53,126 nt of DNA. It comes from Prorocentrum cordatum (lineage: Eukaryota; Sar; Dinophyceae; Prorocentrales; Prorocentraceae). The stretch covers positions 50,001-103,126 of the forward strand of contig CAUYUJ010019355.1 in assembly GCA_963575745.1 (NCBI GenBank), in the 5' to 3' direction. The position numbers and the translations under genes were made by a program. Positions 10,860-22,633 of the stretch are shown here, piece after piece (position 1 is the first letter of the stretch; each line of letters starts with the position of its first letter). The notes under the pieces are model-generated. The model ran no database searches. It was not told the origin of the DNA and was given only the letters and a program-made list of their open reading frames with translations.

Positions 10860-11470
10860 GTTCTCACGGCTGCACGGATGGAAGGCGGGTGGCTTCAAGA
10901 TGTGGCCCTCGCCATGGCGCCGCGCACGTTCGTATTCAAAGCTTGCAGCAGTTACATGAATTGATGGCGATTCATAACAAAAACCCGATTATCGCCCAAG
11001 CGCCACGCCCAGTCGCCTTAGAGTCCAACAGTTGCACGGACGGAAGGTAATTCGCTTACACGTTATGTTCCTCATCGGCAACTTCCCGATAGTTCAATCC
11101 GATTTGAACAGTCCAACTGTTGGCTGGATGGATGGGGGCGCCTTTTTGAAAAGTTGGCTATTGCCGAAGACCTCATCACATGCTACACCCTCGAAGTTTA
11201 ACTATTCCAATAACTGTTCCAGTTGAAGATGTCATCTTTGACCCTCAAGCTCGAGCTTTCTACTGGGTACAGGAAGAACGGGTGGTACCTCTTTCGAAAC
11301 TGATATTTCACCTGAGACACCCTCAGGCTGTCTGACTATGAAGCCTGGAGCGCCCCAGCACTTGCACGGATCGAGGGCGGTTCCTTCTCAAACTCGTGTT
11401 CCCGGCCTGGCGCCGCGCACATTTCCTGAAGTTCACCAGCTGTGTGGATGGCTGGACGCAGTTCACAAAA
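10860..11470. repeat. dispersed GCACGGATGG repeats, old
   Basis: The motif GCACGGAYSGARGG recurs at about 10872, 11034 and 11372. Copies at 10872 and 11372 share a longer homology through a downstream GGCGCCGCGCAC. No coding function seen. Confidence 0.35.
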
Positions 11471-11513
11471 CATGTCAGGATGCTGTCCAGCTGAGGTTCG
11501 CAGGTCGGTGTTG

Positions 11514-11573
11514 AATATATTCTGGCCAGAATATATTCTGGCCAGAATATATTCTGGCCAGAATATATTCTGG
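11514..11573. repeat. tandem array of a perfect 16-bp palindrome
   Basis: Unit CCAGAATATATTCTGG, equal to its own reverse complement, repeated 3.75 times without a mismatch (phased here as AATATATTCTGGCCAG). Each unit holds AATATATT and TGGCCA palindromes. Confidence 0.95.
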
Positions 11574-11689
11574 AATTTGGGGGGGAGGAGGAGAAGGATA
11601 CCAGAATTATTGACTTTACCTAGGTTTTGGCCACATTTCGGCCTCCTGGGGAAGGGGCCCTAAGAATATACTATGGCCCCTCCGTTGAT

Positions 11690-11935
11690 AGATCTTCTCC
11701 CAGATGGCCACAAGGTGGCCCCCGAGGCCCCCAAGTGTGCCCCAAGACGGCCCCGAGGGGTGCCCAGGAGGCCCCAAGAGACTCCCAAGAGGTCCTCAAG
11801 GTGCCCCCAAGAGGCTCCCAAGAGACCCCGAAAGGCCCCAAGAGGCTACCTAGAGGCACCCAAGACGCCCCAAGAGCACCCCGGGACTGCAAAGAGACCC
11901 CCACGACACCCCGAGAGGACCCCACGAAAATTTTG
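11690..11935. repeat. degenerate CCCAAGAGGCC minisatellite, copy 2
   Basis: Quasi-tandem units such as GGCCCCAAGAGGCT and CCCCAAGACGCC, related to those at 3951-4515 and 42235-42390. Confidence 0.5.
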
Positions 11936-12000
11936 GAAAAACTCCGAAAAGACTCCGAGACGCATCCAAGAGGCTTCTCGCATTTCTGTTCGCCCTCTTG

Positions 12001-12285
12001 CTCCTCCTGCTCCTCCTGCTCCTCCTCCTCCTCCTCCTCCTCCTCCTCCTCCTCCTCCTCCTCGTCCTCCTCCTCTCCTCTCCTCCTCCTCTCCTCCTCC
12101 TCCTCCTCCTCCCCTGCTCCTCCTGCTCCTCCTCCTGCTCCTCCTCTCCTCCTCTCCTCCTCCTCCTCCTCCTCCTCTCCTCCTCCTCCTCCTCCTCTCC
12201 TCCTCCTCCCTCCTCCCCCTCCCCCTCCTCTCCATCCATTTTTCTCCTCTCCTCCTCCTCCTCCTCCCTCCTCTCATTCTCATCA

Positions 12286-12355
<70 letters not shown>

Positions 12356-12481
12356 ATCAATTCATCATCATCATCATCATTCATCACCACCACCAATCAT
12401 CATCATCATCATCATCACCACCACCACACACACCATCATCATCATCTCATCATCAACACACACCACCACCACACCACCACC

Positions 12482-12531
<50 letters not shown>

Positions 12532-12761
12532 TAGCATCATGATCATCATCATCAGCATCATCACCATCATCATCATCATCCTCATCACCATTCGCCTGTT
12601 TCTCCTCCTTCTTCGTCCGTCCTCCCACTCCCCTCTCCCGCCTCCTCCTCCTCCTCATCTTCCTCTTCCTCTTCCTCCTCCTCCTCCTCCCCCTCCTGTT
12701 CCTCCTCCTCATCCTCCTCATCCTCCGCCTCCTCCTCCTCCTCCTCCTCCTCCCCCTCCTC
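12001..12761. repeat. composite (CCT)n-(ATC)n-(CCT)n array
   Basis: CCT triplets from 12001 to about 12285, ATC triplets with CAC variants to about 12595, then CCT again to about 12761. It abuts the 3' side of LINE-A. Confidence 0.95.
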
Positions 12762-13270
12762 GGTCGGTCGGCCGGTCGCAAGGCGGAAAGTCGACGCCAG
12801 AATGGAGAGACGAGGGCGAGAAGACCACTGGTTGAAGAACGGAGCAGCGGCAGCAGCAAGCAGACCAGCAAGTGGATCTGAGCAGATGCCAGCGCCTGTA
12901 GGCGCGATCCCACTCTGGCCGTGGGCTGGCACAAACATAAACAAGGGGTACCATCGTTTAAAGTGGATGGGCACTTGAGAAAGAAACAGGAAATAAAGGA
13001 GGCATAAGAAAAGAATAGACCTTCCCCCTTAGTAGACAGGAGTGTTACTGTCTGAGGCGCAGCAAAGCTTCCAATGTGGAACACTTCACACCATGCAACT
13101 ACTGCCAAGAAGGTGGCGCGCCTGGCGGAGTTTTGGTGGGCTCGGCAATCCTTCATTGCATGGCCATTCACACTCCTATCTAGTTCGTGGTGGTCAGCCA
13201 CGTGTGCAACTCTGCAACTCAATCGGATAAAGATGAAGAGAAGGCAAGAGAAGCGGACCGTCAAGTCACA

Positions 13271-14400
13271 TCACACACTCGGGTCCACCTGAACTGTGGT
13301 TTGGTGGATCATGCAATCCATGGCCATCGTTCCAACCACGTAGGGGTCGAGTGGGGATATGAACCGTCGTAGTCCTATCGGCACCTCCCATCCGTCGTCA
13401 CAACTGCTGAGGTCGAAACTGCCCCTGAGTGAACGCTCGTCATTGAGGGTCCATCGGAGCCCGCTCGCAGCTGCAAACGGGCGAGGGGAGGGGAAGGGAT
13501 TACGACTCATCTCAGGATACCGTTCCGAAATCTCCTGAACCAACGAAGCCGCCAAAACCTGGCACAACTGGGACGGAAATGACTTAGTACGCACAGAGCG
13601 CCACAAACTGCTACCTACCCCCGATAGACCCCTATGCGGCTGGGAGTGGGTGCACATGCCTGCACCTTCTCTGGCGCCCAAGAGGGCGGCCAAGGCTGGC
13701 AAGTGGATGGCCAGGAGGGTGGTCGGTTTCAAAGCTCTCGCTCCAAACATGCACAGGTGAATATGGGGAGCCCTGGCCCCAGGAAGCCCCAGAAGCCGAG
13801 TCAACTGGGGGAGATGCCAGGCACCAGGGACCTCGGGATCCAAGGGGTTGATGGAGGGATGCTCCATGATGGCTGGCACCTGGTGAACCCAAGCCTCGTA
13901 CAATAGGCTAACTGTGGCGCGCAAGAGTACATTGTCCTGCCTTACCTGCTCACCCCCACGACGGTTGAAATGCCCTAGCCCCGACAAATGGCACGCATTG
14001 CGAAGGGGTCGAGGGGGTCGCCTTCCTTCAGGCGCGTCGCTGCTGGCAGGCGAGAGTCGCGCCGAAGACCAGGTTCCACAGGGCGGCCCCGCAAAGATGG
14101 CCGCCACACGCCCCGACCGAAGGAGAGAAATCCAGAGGGCAACCGCGCCAGGTGCCGCGAGACCCCAAAGAACAAGATGGCTGGGGATATCCACGCTCAG
14201 GACCTCCACATTGACAGGAAAACGCCACGATTTTCTCAACATGCCATTGGAAATCATAAAGCTCCCGAAACCCCGAGAACAGGCGCAGGATAAACTTGAA
14301 GGGCCCGGTGGGGAGCGAGAAGAAACAGAAGGCCCCAGGGGGCGGGGGCTCGGGGGGACTTCAACAACCATGGCAGGACGGGTTTCCTCGAGCTGCCTTC
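13271..14400 (-). pseudogene. LINE-A ORF2 C-terminal GPPC module (cytosine-methyltransferase-like)
   Basis: The frame is open to a stop at 13271. Going downstream it shows VNVEVLSVDI, then the signature AGPPCGTWSSAR at 14052-14094, then PPRPLR, then MEHPSINPLDP near 13810-13870, then HLCMFGARALKPTTLLA near 13705-13760. Known: in C5-cytosine methyltransferases motif IV is a Pro-Cys pair whose Cys is the nucleophile; the GPPC.TWS here resembles it. I recognise this chain (GPPC.TWS, GPRPLR, EHP, QC.FGA..KPTTL) from dinoflagellate retroelements. Whether it methylates DNA is not shown: an AdoMet-binding FxGxG motif is not evident. A matching module lies in the YR element at 46760-47560. Confidence 0.65.
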
Positions 14401-14453
14401 GCGTAACTCTGTGCCAGGGGCCAACAGGGGGGCCCTCACATTGCCTGGGAGGT

Positions 14454-15520
14454 CTATCTGCAAATGTGTCGGGCCTCCCTTTTCTGGCGGCTGGCCGCCG
14501 ATACGCGCTTTGCCTCGAGCCTGGCGCCCTCGACTTCCTGGTCGGTCGGTTGCGCCACTCCTGACCTGCTCCAAGAGAAGCGGCATGAAGGAGAGTTACG
14601 GAGGCGCTGGGTGAGGCGAGGGACGGAGGAAAAGTCCTCGAGGCACATTTGACAACAAGATCCCGTTGCAAGTCGGGACGGCGCCCCTGGCCCCTTGCGC
14701 CACTTGCCCATGCGGGCGCGTAGTTGCTGCTCGGACACAGCTTGGCGAGAGCAAATGGGGCGCGCAAACAGGGCGTCAGGGCAGCAGGGCGTGCCCAAGG
14801 GGGTACTCTCTGTGGCCTTCCTCAACTCACGCTCCCATGTCAGCCTGTGCTGAACGCCTTGTTCGCATGGCTCGGCGCGGAGGACGGCAGCAGCCAATAT
14901 AGAGCGAAACGCACGAGGGTGGCCGAGCACAAACCGAACCAAACCAGCCGCAGACAGATCATCAGGCCTACGAGTCGATTCAGCATGAAACCACAACCAC
15001 TCAGCATCCCCCTTTAATAACTGCGCCCATCCCTTAGCGCAGCCCCAGGTAACATCAACTAAAACCCGTACAAAGGGGAGGGGCATGTGCAAGCATGCGA
15101 GGAATGTAACGTAAGCGCGACATGCACACAACAACGGGATGGGGGAAACGCTGGGCGTCATACAGAACCTTGGCCGTTAGGTCATGCTCACTAGCATTGT
15201 TAGTAGAAGCCAAGTTAAGTGCAGTCCTATATACTGCAATGCGCATTGTAGCTACCATGCGTCCCTGAGCCACCGTAAGAGCCGGCCACACATTAGCAGC
15301 ATAATATAACAATGAAGAGGCGAGTGCCTCTACATACAATTTCTTGGCTCTGGTGGAGAGCACAGCTCGCGGAGCAACTGTTGCACGAATGGGAGCAAGC
15401 GCCCCTCTGGCTTTGGAACCCGAGTGGAAACCTCACAGGCCATGGAATTCGAAGCCGAAACATGAACACCCAAAATCTTATGGACCTGGACCACAGGAAA
15501 GGAAAGAGATCATTTATCAG
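14454..15520 (-). pseudogene. LINE-A ORF2 thumb region and zinc-finger-like motif
   Basis: Follows the RT. A stretch near 15360-15250 reads KKLYVEALASSLLYYAANVW, typical of the helical region after a LINE reverse transcriptase. After a frame change near 15160-15055 it continues through a Trp/Arg-rich segment (GWAQLLKGDAEWLWFHAEST) to a Cys-rich motif near 14650 (CCQMCLEDFSSVPRLTQRL), which looks like a C2H2 finger with its His lost. Another frame change leads into the GPPC module. Confidence 0.55.
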
Positions 15521-16727
15521 ACGAAACAGCCTGGACGTCTCGGGTGTAAAAACCCGGCACACTCCTGGGCCCCTTGCCCCTCAAACAGAACAGGATCTTG
15601 ATTTTAGAGCTGTTGGGTCCCAAACCATGCGCGACGCAAGCAACAGATACTGCTTCCGAGAGAGCCAGAGCTAACCGAGGCATGTCACGCGCGGCTCGCA
15701 CAACGAGGGAAACAGTTAAGTCATCAACAAAAGAGAGATCAGCTTGTGCTCCCTCCCAGTCTGCCACAGACGCACAAGTGAGTTCAGGCGCAGGGAAAGC
15801 ATGCCTCACTTCTGACTCTAGCTGCGCTACCGACTGCCGAATCTTGAGCAACACAGAGCGAAAGACAACGTTGAAGAAATCAGTGGCCAGAATTGTTCCT
15901 GGTCGCGTGCCTCCTGCAGGCGCAACATAGTCGTCTGCGTTCCTGACCTGCCAACACGTACCCCTCTGAGAGTCTCTGATCAGGGCAATTAGGTGGGCAC
16001 ATGTTAAGTTGGCCTCAAGAGGCTTCCGAGACTCAAGGATAGCTTTGGCCCCCTCCATGAGGGCCTCGGGCATAGCCACCTGCTCAAGAGAATCTGCGAG
16101 CTGATTCTCCTCACCGGGAAGAGACAGAGCAAACTGTTTAATGACACTATAAAACGCGCCAACAAGGTCCAGGGAGAGACACAGAAGAGAAACACACTTA
16201 GACTCACATGCCACATTGAGTAGGTGGATACCATGGAGGGGCATCTCGGGCCCTCTGCAGGCCACGCCCCCACATTGCTCAGCTAGCAGACACATGCCAA
16301 AGAAACCAAGGGCCAAATTGCGTAAATGCCGATGGTACAGCTTACATATAGCACTGGCCATGGTAATGTTGCGCTGGGCACGTGCTAGCTGGGGTGGTCC
16401 AGACCCTTTGTAAAAGAAAGTGACCTCTCCTAGCTTGAAGACCAGAGGCCCACGCACACTCAACGCAATCTTACAAAGCAACGGGCACAGAGCTCGTGCA
16501 ACTTCGCGCGGGGCAGCCTTTAAGAGCGCAGAGGGAAACCCGTCGGGCCCAGGGGACCTGCCTGCTTTAATGCTACGCAGGATAAACTCAATATCAAGCA
16601 CTGTAGGGAGAATGGTAGACTCGCGATTGAGGTTGGCCCGCATCAGCTGGGGGCATATCATTAAAGGCTTGGACAATGCCCTGCAAGTCAAGTGTTCTTC
16701 CAAATTCGACCGCACGAAAATGATCAT
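15510..16727 (-). pseudogene. LINE-A ORF2 reverse transcriptase
   Basis: 405 open codons. Copies element RNA into DNA at the nicked target. Visible RT blocks: GRSPGPDGFPSALLK (finger block), LSLDLVGAFYS (motif A, catalytic Asp), GTRPGTILATDFFN (motif B) and LSFVDDLTV at 15714-15737 (motif C, catalytic Asp pair, about residue 335). The upstream linker to the endonuclease is split by a G16 run at 16820-16835 that changes the frame. Motif pattern is of the APE-type non-LTR kind. Confidence 0.8.
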
Positions 16728-17300
16728 GCATATGGTTACTCACCTCCTTCCGAGTGGTTAAGATCCTAGGACAAGGCTCAAGTCCCGTATCCTCCGCAGC
16801 CCTAATCTCGTCCGGAGAAGGGGGGGGGGGGGGGGCAGCACACGGGGGGGACATCGGGAACCCGAGAAGCACCACCCTTCCTGCCCCCCGCTGCAAGTAG
16901 GGACTTGACCTTTTTCCCATTGATGCTTAGGCAACTTGGCATCTATTGAAATGGTAATCTCTTTAGCTGGTGTTTCTAGCTGCCAGGTCCGATCACGCTC
17001 CAGGAGATTAGAAAGGGTGGGCCTGCAGGTGAGGAGAAAATCAATAAGCCTGTCCCCAAAGTCAAACATGTCAATAAGGTTGCGTCGGAATCTGCGCGCT
17101 GCTGACCTGGCGGGCTGGACAGCTCGTCTCAGCTCATCAGTGAACCTTTGTTCAAAGGAATCCGTAAATCACCATGTTCTGCTCCTCTGGCAAAGTTCAA
17201 CATGGACAAAGCGGCAAGACGAGGAGATGCTGCTGCGACGCCGCTCGCACAAGGGAGGGGACCCCCTTGGGAGGGGGGGTCAGATGAAACGTCCTCGGCC
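16600..17300 (-). pseudogene. LINE-A ORF2 linker between endonuclease and RT
   Basis: Coding-like minus-strand frames carry PLHPGAEDVSSDPP and, beyond a frame change near 17050, LIDFLLTCRPTLSNLLERDR and an ISIDAKLPKHQW segment. No domain recognised. A G16 homopolymer at 16820-16835 disrupts the frame and may be a sequencing or replication slip. Confidence 0.45.
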
Positions 17301-18400
17301 CCAGGGTGCAGAGGCGGTGGCACAAACATGTGCCTCAGTGCTCGCGTAGCCGCCCTCCTCCACATGATCAAATCTAAGGCAAGGGAGGAACCATATTCTT
17401 TCTCGGGTGCTTTCACTGGGTACGAAAACATATGCTTGGCCAACTGCATAGCCTGGTCAGAAAACTCGCGCAAATGATCGTTAATGTCCAGGTCCCAGGG
17501 AAGCCAACAGAGCAGGGCAAGATCACTCCCATAACTGGCACACGCAGACTCGTCCTTAAGCTTCCTGGGGCCCAACCTTGGGCACCGCGCTATTTTCTGA
17601 GCTTGAGATGTACAGCCCCACGAAAACTCTGCCTGCAAGGGGTGATGGTCTTTGATGGCCATCAAGTTGTCAAATGAATATAGAACTGCAACCTGGTCAG
17701 CCTGCAAGAAGGTGGCAGCATCTGTCATGATGAAATCAATACGGTGCTTCCCTCCATTGGGCTCAGAACGTGTTTGCACGCTTCAAAGAATATCCAGCGG
17801 CGACCTCATGGAATCGCTCTCCCCGGGCATATTGGCCCTGAGCAAACCCCTGCGAGCCTATCACTTCGGACGTCACAGAGCCTACTTTAGCATTCGCGTC
17901 AATCAAGACAATCTGCGGTGTCCAACGGTGCAAGAGCTCTTCAAGATGGGACCGAAATGCTGCCCTCTCGAGGGGGGGGCTTCTTGGAATGGGGGGCGCG
18001 CGCAACAACAACCACCATCTGGATCCCCGGAGCACAGAAGTTGGCCACCATAACCCTGGCATCAGAAAACAAAACTTTCACATGGCCAAGGAGAAAGTTG
18101 CTCTTTTTGTCCCAACGTGGCGTAGGGGGTCTTACGATTCATCCAAAGCTCAACACCTAACCCCTGACCCCCCTTGCAAGGTCCAGCTCCCGACGAGAGA
18201 ATGATGAAATCATCCGCACACCTCACGCCCTTTGGATCCCTGGCCTCCCGGGCGCCCGCCAAATGCGCGCCAAGAGCCCCAAACTGAAGACGGAGCGCCT
18301 TATTTCTGGCCCTGCGGGCCTTGCCAACCTTCCCCCACGCTTGCTAGGTGGAAGTAGAGCGGGCGTTATACTGGACAACCTTGATCCTAACCTGTGCGCC
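17300..18400 (-). pseudogene. LINE-A ORF2 AP-like endonuclease
   Basis: Nicks target DNA to prime reverse transcription. Pieces in order on the minus strand: VRIKVVQYNARST near 18400 (start of domain), LGVELWMNRKTPYATLG near 18150, QIVLIDANAKVGS near 17900 (matches the DxNA active-site block), GGKHRIDFIMTD near 17740 and DHHPLQAEF near 17640 (the S/DH catalytic end). At least two frame changes separate them, so this copy is dead. All key blocks except the first Glu motif can be seen. Confidence 0.7.
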
Positions 18401-18639
18401 CCCTGACTTGTTCACCCTCGTCTGGGTGAGGTGAGCAATATGACTCTCCGCAGCCCTGCAGGAAGGCATAGGCGCACTAACCACAGCTCCCCATTTAGGG
18501 AAAGAGGCAGCCGCCTGGGCTGGGGGTTCACTTGAGAAACCCACCCCCATTCGCGTCCAATATGGTAGGAGGCAGCCTCGACTAATCCCAGCGGTACACA
18601 CGACGGGGAAAGCTTGCCAAGCAAAACATGGCGGGCAAT

Positions 18640-19178
18640 ATGGTCAACCAAGGCATTCCAAGGGCGACCAGAATGCCCCTCGACGTGGGAAATACTCACA
18701 GGCCTGACAACGGACAACGTGAGCCACATAGAGCACGTGAGGCGAGCAATGGGGCCATCCCGCGGAGGGCCGGCTCAGCCTTGTAGTGCACGGACTGCGT
18801 TCATCGAATCCGACTCTATAGGGATGGGATATTCACCCGGCAAAGAGAGCAAGAAAAACAAAGCCCACATCACAGCCACAAACTCGCTGTCCGTGCTGGT
18901 AAGTGGGTGGTTCGGCATAGCCCTGCAGGTTTGCGCAACTCTGTCTGCGCGCCTTCCCCCATAAGCGAATCCTTCCCCGTCGCGATACACTAGAACAAAA
19001 GCCCACGCCGCAGTGTCATCATCAGCTTCCTTGACGGAACCGCCCGTAAACACATGAAGGAACGAAGGGGAACAAGGACGTTGTGGGCACAGTTCCAATG
19101 CCTAACTAGCTTCTCCAGGTAATCCCGACAACTGCGATGCATCAAAAAGTGGGGGTGGCACGGGGTGGGCCCGAGCAC
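18640..19178 (-). pseudogene. LINE-A ORF2 RNase H domain, upstream of the endonuclease
   Basis: One frame (19098-18775) reads LHVFTGGSVKEAD, then DSEFVAVMWALFFLL, then IESDSMNAVRALQ. After a frame change near 18775 comes HVEGHSGRPWNALVDHIARH. These match the four RNase H blocks: DGS (first Asp replaced by Gly here), the Glu helix, the SDS Asp, and GHxGxxxNxxAD. The lost first Asp would abolish activity. Usual LINEs carry RNase H after the RT; here it precedes the endonuclease on the same strand with about 80 codons between. Confidence 0.75.
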
Positions 19179-19246
19179 AGTGCGTCACGGAGTCCCGATC
19201 AGGAAACTTAACTCTGGTGCAAGGTCCTTGGACAGGCAGGGAAAAC

Positions 19247-20230
19247 TCAGGCCCCTTGGACGCCAGGCCACTCAGTTGCTGTTGCCTCGTGCCACTTCCA
19301 GAAGAACCTCCGCGTAGCGACATGACTAGCGACTATACATGGCAAGACGAAAAGATATGAGAAACTTAACTTAGAGTTTAGGTAGGAGTTGCAGAGTTGC
19401 AAGGCCACTGCGAGAATAGAAAGATGGGCAGAAGTTTGCACCGGCGCCATATGACCACGAAGACCTAACTTGAAAAAATGATCGGGATGAACCCGAAGAG
19501 GTGCACATGCGGTCACACCGCAATACTCGCGAGCATAGTCAGGGTTGCTCGTCTGGCTGGCAAACACGGCCCATAACGCACATTCGCAGAAGTGCATTAG
19601 GCAACGTGCCCACGGCCGATGCTGGCATTCACCTGGCGCAGCCTGGGTCCCGAAGGTCTGCGTCTCAGGTGCGCCCTTAGTGCGATCCCCCCCACACACA
19701 CGCACCATGCACCCCATCACACCCTCCCCAATACTTACACAGCAGACAGCGGAGGCAGGGACCCACTCACACAAACCCTCAACGTCGCTGGAGTCATAAT
19801 TGGTTAGGAGGTGAGAGAGGCACGAGGAATTCAAGGAGGAGGGGGGAAGGCAAGACCATCCCAATTGCTCAAAAAAGCGAAGCTTGGAGCCCCTAAAACA
19901 AACGTGTGATTGAGGTCCTGAGTCGCCCTGGCGCCTAGCTTCTCCTGTGAAATCCCGAGGGGGGCGGCAGGAATGCAAATTGCATAAGCTCGAGCTAAAA
20001 TTAAAGAGCGCCCACATCGAATATAATTTCCCACATTCGCCTAGAGGGCGCCCGAGGCTCTCAACGTGGTTACCCGACATTGGAGCTCTCAGCGCGGCCC
20101 CCTGCGACTGAAGCGACATCCCCCCCCCCCCCCCTGCCCCCAAACCTCCTCGCCCGCCTCTCCCCCGTGAGCCGAGAGGCACTGCGCAAGCGGCTGAAAG
20201 CAAAATGGGCACATGCGGCTCGCAAAGCAC
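19247..20230 (-). CDS. LINE-A ORF2 N-terminal region, unknown
   Basis: A 327-codon open frame on the minus strand ahead of RNase H. It is rich in Cys and aromatic residues (HFCECALWAVFASQ, DHFFKLGLRGHMAPV). No motif recognised. A C15 run at 20120-20134 lies near its start, so the first 35 or so codons may be out of frame. It could be a spacer rather than protein. Confidence 0.35.
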   Translation of the reverse strand: MLCEPHVPILLSAACAVPLGSRGRGGRGGLGAGGGGGMSLQSQGAALRAPMSGNHVESLGRPLGECGKLYSMWALFNFSSSLCNLHSCRPPRDFTGEARRQGDSGPQSHVCFRGSKLRFFEQLGWSCLPPSSLNSSCLSHLLTNYDSSDVEGLCEWVPASAVCCVSIGEGVMGCMVRVCGGDRTKGAPETQTFGTQAAPGECQHRPWARCLMHFCECALWAVFASQTSNPDYAREYCGVTACAPLRVHPDHFFKLGLRGHMAPVQTSAHLSILAVALQLCNSYLNSKLSFSYLFVLPCIVASHVATRRFFWKWHEATATEWPGVQGA

Positions 20231-20579
20231 TGAGCGGATGCGCGCTTTTTCTCTTGAAACGAGGCGCGCCGATCAGCTGGGCCTGGCGCGGCGGCATGCG
20301 CGCGCGAGTCATAATTACAACTCGAGGTCAACACAATGCAATCGCAACAGGAACAGACAGGCTTGGCAGAATCGGGAATATCTAAAGCCAACTCAATGCA
20401 AAAACCGCGCTCCCCGTCTGAATAGGAGCTGGAGTCGGGGAGGAAACAAGCGCACACAAGAGGAACCAACCCGCAACGATATCTGCGAACACTCCGAGGC
20501 ACAACCTTGAGGGTACTCATGGAAGGAGAGACTCTTGAAGTCTTGAACTCGGCCGAGCAAGTGCCTGCCCCTGTGAGAC

Positions 20580-22496
20580 TCAAGCCCCTGCACGATGGAG
20601 CTTGCGAGGGGGGCTCGGCACGGCGTCGTCTGCGCCTGCGGCGCAGGCGGCCTCGACCTGCGCAACTGATGCTTCGATCTCACTGTCTGACATCTGCGAT
20701 GGCTGAGCACTCTGGGGCGAGGCAGCTATCTCTATCACTGGCGGTGAAGTGCACGACTTTATTGGTGGCTGCAGAAGGAGATCCTCCTGGGAGGCTGCTC
20801 CCTGAAGAAAAGGCTGAGTCGGCGATATCGGATCCAAACAATCCAGCGCAGCCACCTGCTCGACTTCGTCTGGTACTGGCCTCATCACTGCTGCACTCTG
20901 AGCCTCGCGCTGGCCGGCTGGAGTCGGCGCAGCATGTGGCCCGCGCGAAATTGGCGTAGGCTGGGCGGGCGGCGGCGTGGGCGAGCGAGTCGACCCGCCT
21001 GGCTTCTCGACGTGGTACTCGGGCGAGCTGGGGCAGCGACCTTGAGCTGGCGGTGCGACTTCGACGCTGGTCAAGCCCATGTCGGCAAAGGTCGCGGTCA
21101 TCTCCTTCGCCGCGGCTGCGGGTGAGCTCCCCGTGGCTGGCATCGTTCCCGTCGGACCAGGCGCGGGTGCAACTGGCGTCGGTGCGACCGCTGGGGTAGG
21201 CGTAGTCGGCTGTTCCCTGAGCTTGGCTCCTTCCACTGTGACAGGCATCGGCGGAGCCATCTCTGACGCCTGCGCAAGAAACCCCACTGCTGGGATAGGC
21301 TGGGCACCGCTGAGCTTGAGCATGGCCTGACCCATGCTGAGGATGGTGGTATCTTGACGCTGCTGAGTATTCAGAAGACCCTGTATCATGTTAGTGAGAT
21401 GGCTTATCTGTCCATCAATCCTGTTGAGGTCAGCACCTGGCGCAAGTTGCATCGGCGGCGGCGGCGGTGGCATGGTCATGCCTTCGCCGTGGTTCTGCTG
21501 ACCCTTGGCTGGCATGGCCGCAGGCGGCTGGGGAGGAGGCTGCATGGCAGGCGGTGCGCCGAAGGGCGCCCATGTGCCTGCCCTGGGCGCAGCCGTCGGT
21601 GGCGCAGTGACAAACTGCGGCGCCGCCATGCCTGGCCCCTGCCACTCGCCAGCAGCTCTATCCTCCTGCACGTCGTCGTCGTCGGTCTCGTAGTACTCCA
21701 GGGCCTTGACCTCGTTGATGTGTTGATTGACCATGTCGAGCGCATATCCTAATTGTTTTTCTTCATCCACAATGAGAGCCATGCGCTCACGCAACGATCT
21801 GAGCTTGTCAACAAGATTGTCCATTCTACTTTTGAATTGGCCAAGCTGGGTCGATACGTTGGCTGTGAGCTGGCACATATACTTGTATATGCTGATATCC
21901 TTGAGCAATTGGTCCATGCGCCTGTTGGCGGCTTTGGTCGCGATGGCTACTCCTGCCAAGGCATCTATATGCTGATATATGCGCTTCTTGAAAGCGCGCA
22001 CCGCCTCGTGGTCGGCTGGGGCTGGCGGCTCCTCGAACACATGGGCAGCTGGACCAGCATTGACCAATCCAGCACGTGTGGTCGGCAGGATGCGAGATAT
22101 GAAAACCTTGAGCGACTTCAGCCTTTTGGCGTCCTCATCCTTACCCTTGCCCTTGCCCGTTTTGCCCTTATCATGTCGTCCTCGAGAAGCACTACGGGGC
22201 CTAACAAAGGTCTACTCATGAGCAGAACCGTGGCTGTAGTTGCTGTCGAAATGCATGCCACACAAGCACTTCCAATGATGGCCCTTAACAACTTTTTTGC
22301 AACGTACAACATTACATGTCCTTCCTGGGCAGGGCCCCTCTGAACGACGAGGGTGCCCCATCTGTCTAGAATGGTGGCCTTGCAGAACTTGCTTTGCTTG
22401 GGCTAGTCGTAATAATACTCTGGCTCGCGCACGAGCTGCTCTCTTTCGTCTGTGCCACGAGGGCTCGAGAAGCTGGCGGCGCCCCGTCGTGAGCAA
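20580..22496 (-). pseudogene. LINE-A ORF1 (gag-like nucleic-acid-binding protein)
   Basis: Reads 639 codons in one frame with one in-frame TAG at 22212-22214. Before the stop: an Arg-rich head and a Cys/His cluster (CNVVRCKKVVKGHHWKCLCG) that looks like a zinc ribbon. After it: a Lys-rich linker (GKTGKGKGKDEDAKRLK), a long helical, probably coiled-coil segment (about 22000-21720, with IYKYMCQLTANVSTQLGQFK), an acidic patch (YYETDDDDVQED), then Pro/Ala-rich low-complexity sequence to the end. Layout fits a LINE ORF1 that binds element RNA and oligomerises. An alternative start is the ATG at 22067, which would skip the Cys/His cluster. Confidence 0.6.
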
Positions 22497-22633
22497 GTTA
22501 CTGTATGGGAACTAAGTGTGAGCACGCTCAATAAACAACGCGGATAACACGCTTAAGTTCCAGGCTGCTGTACCTGGTCACACCCAGATGTACAAAAAAT
22601 AGGGTGCTCACCAAGCCTTGGAGCCCAGATGTT

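Larger units (their letters stand above)
12762..22631 (-). mobile_element. LINE-A: non-LTR retrotransposon with RNase H, APE, RT and GPPC module
   Basis: Read on the minus strand: ORF1 (22496-20580), then a broken ORF2 (about 20230-13271) with RNase H, AP-endonuclease, reverse transcriptase, thumb, zinc-finger-like and GPPC regions in that order. The outer edges are set only by where unique sequence meets CCT arrays on both sides (12761 and about 22632); no target duplication can be distinguished inside such arrays. At least six frame changes and several stops make it an inactive copy, though some could be sequence errors. The order of domains and the GPPC module mark it as a dinoflagellate-type LINE. 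Confidence 0.75.

Noticed and set aside
11514-11573. CRISPR-like array
   Set aside because: Units are contiguous with no spacers, and the genome is eukaryotic.
11627-12835. 402-codon plus-strand frame, poly-S/P/H
   Set aside because: Product of the CCT-ATC array with minisatellite at its start.
16771-16785. Another spliced-leader match (GGCTCAAG)
   Set aside because: Only eight bases match and the upstream bases do not; expected by chance and inside LINE-A.
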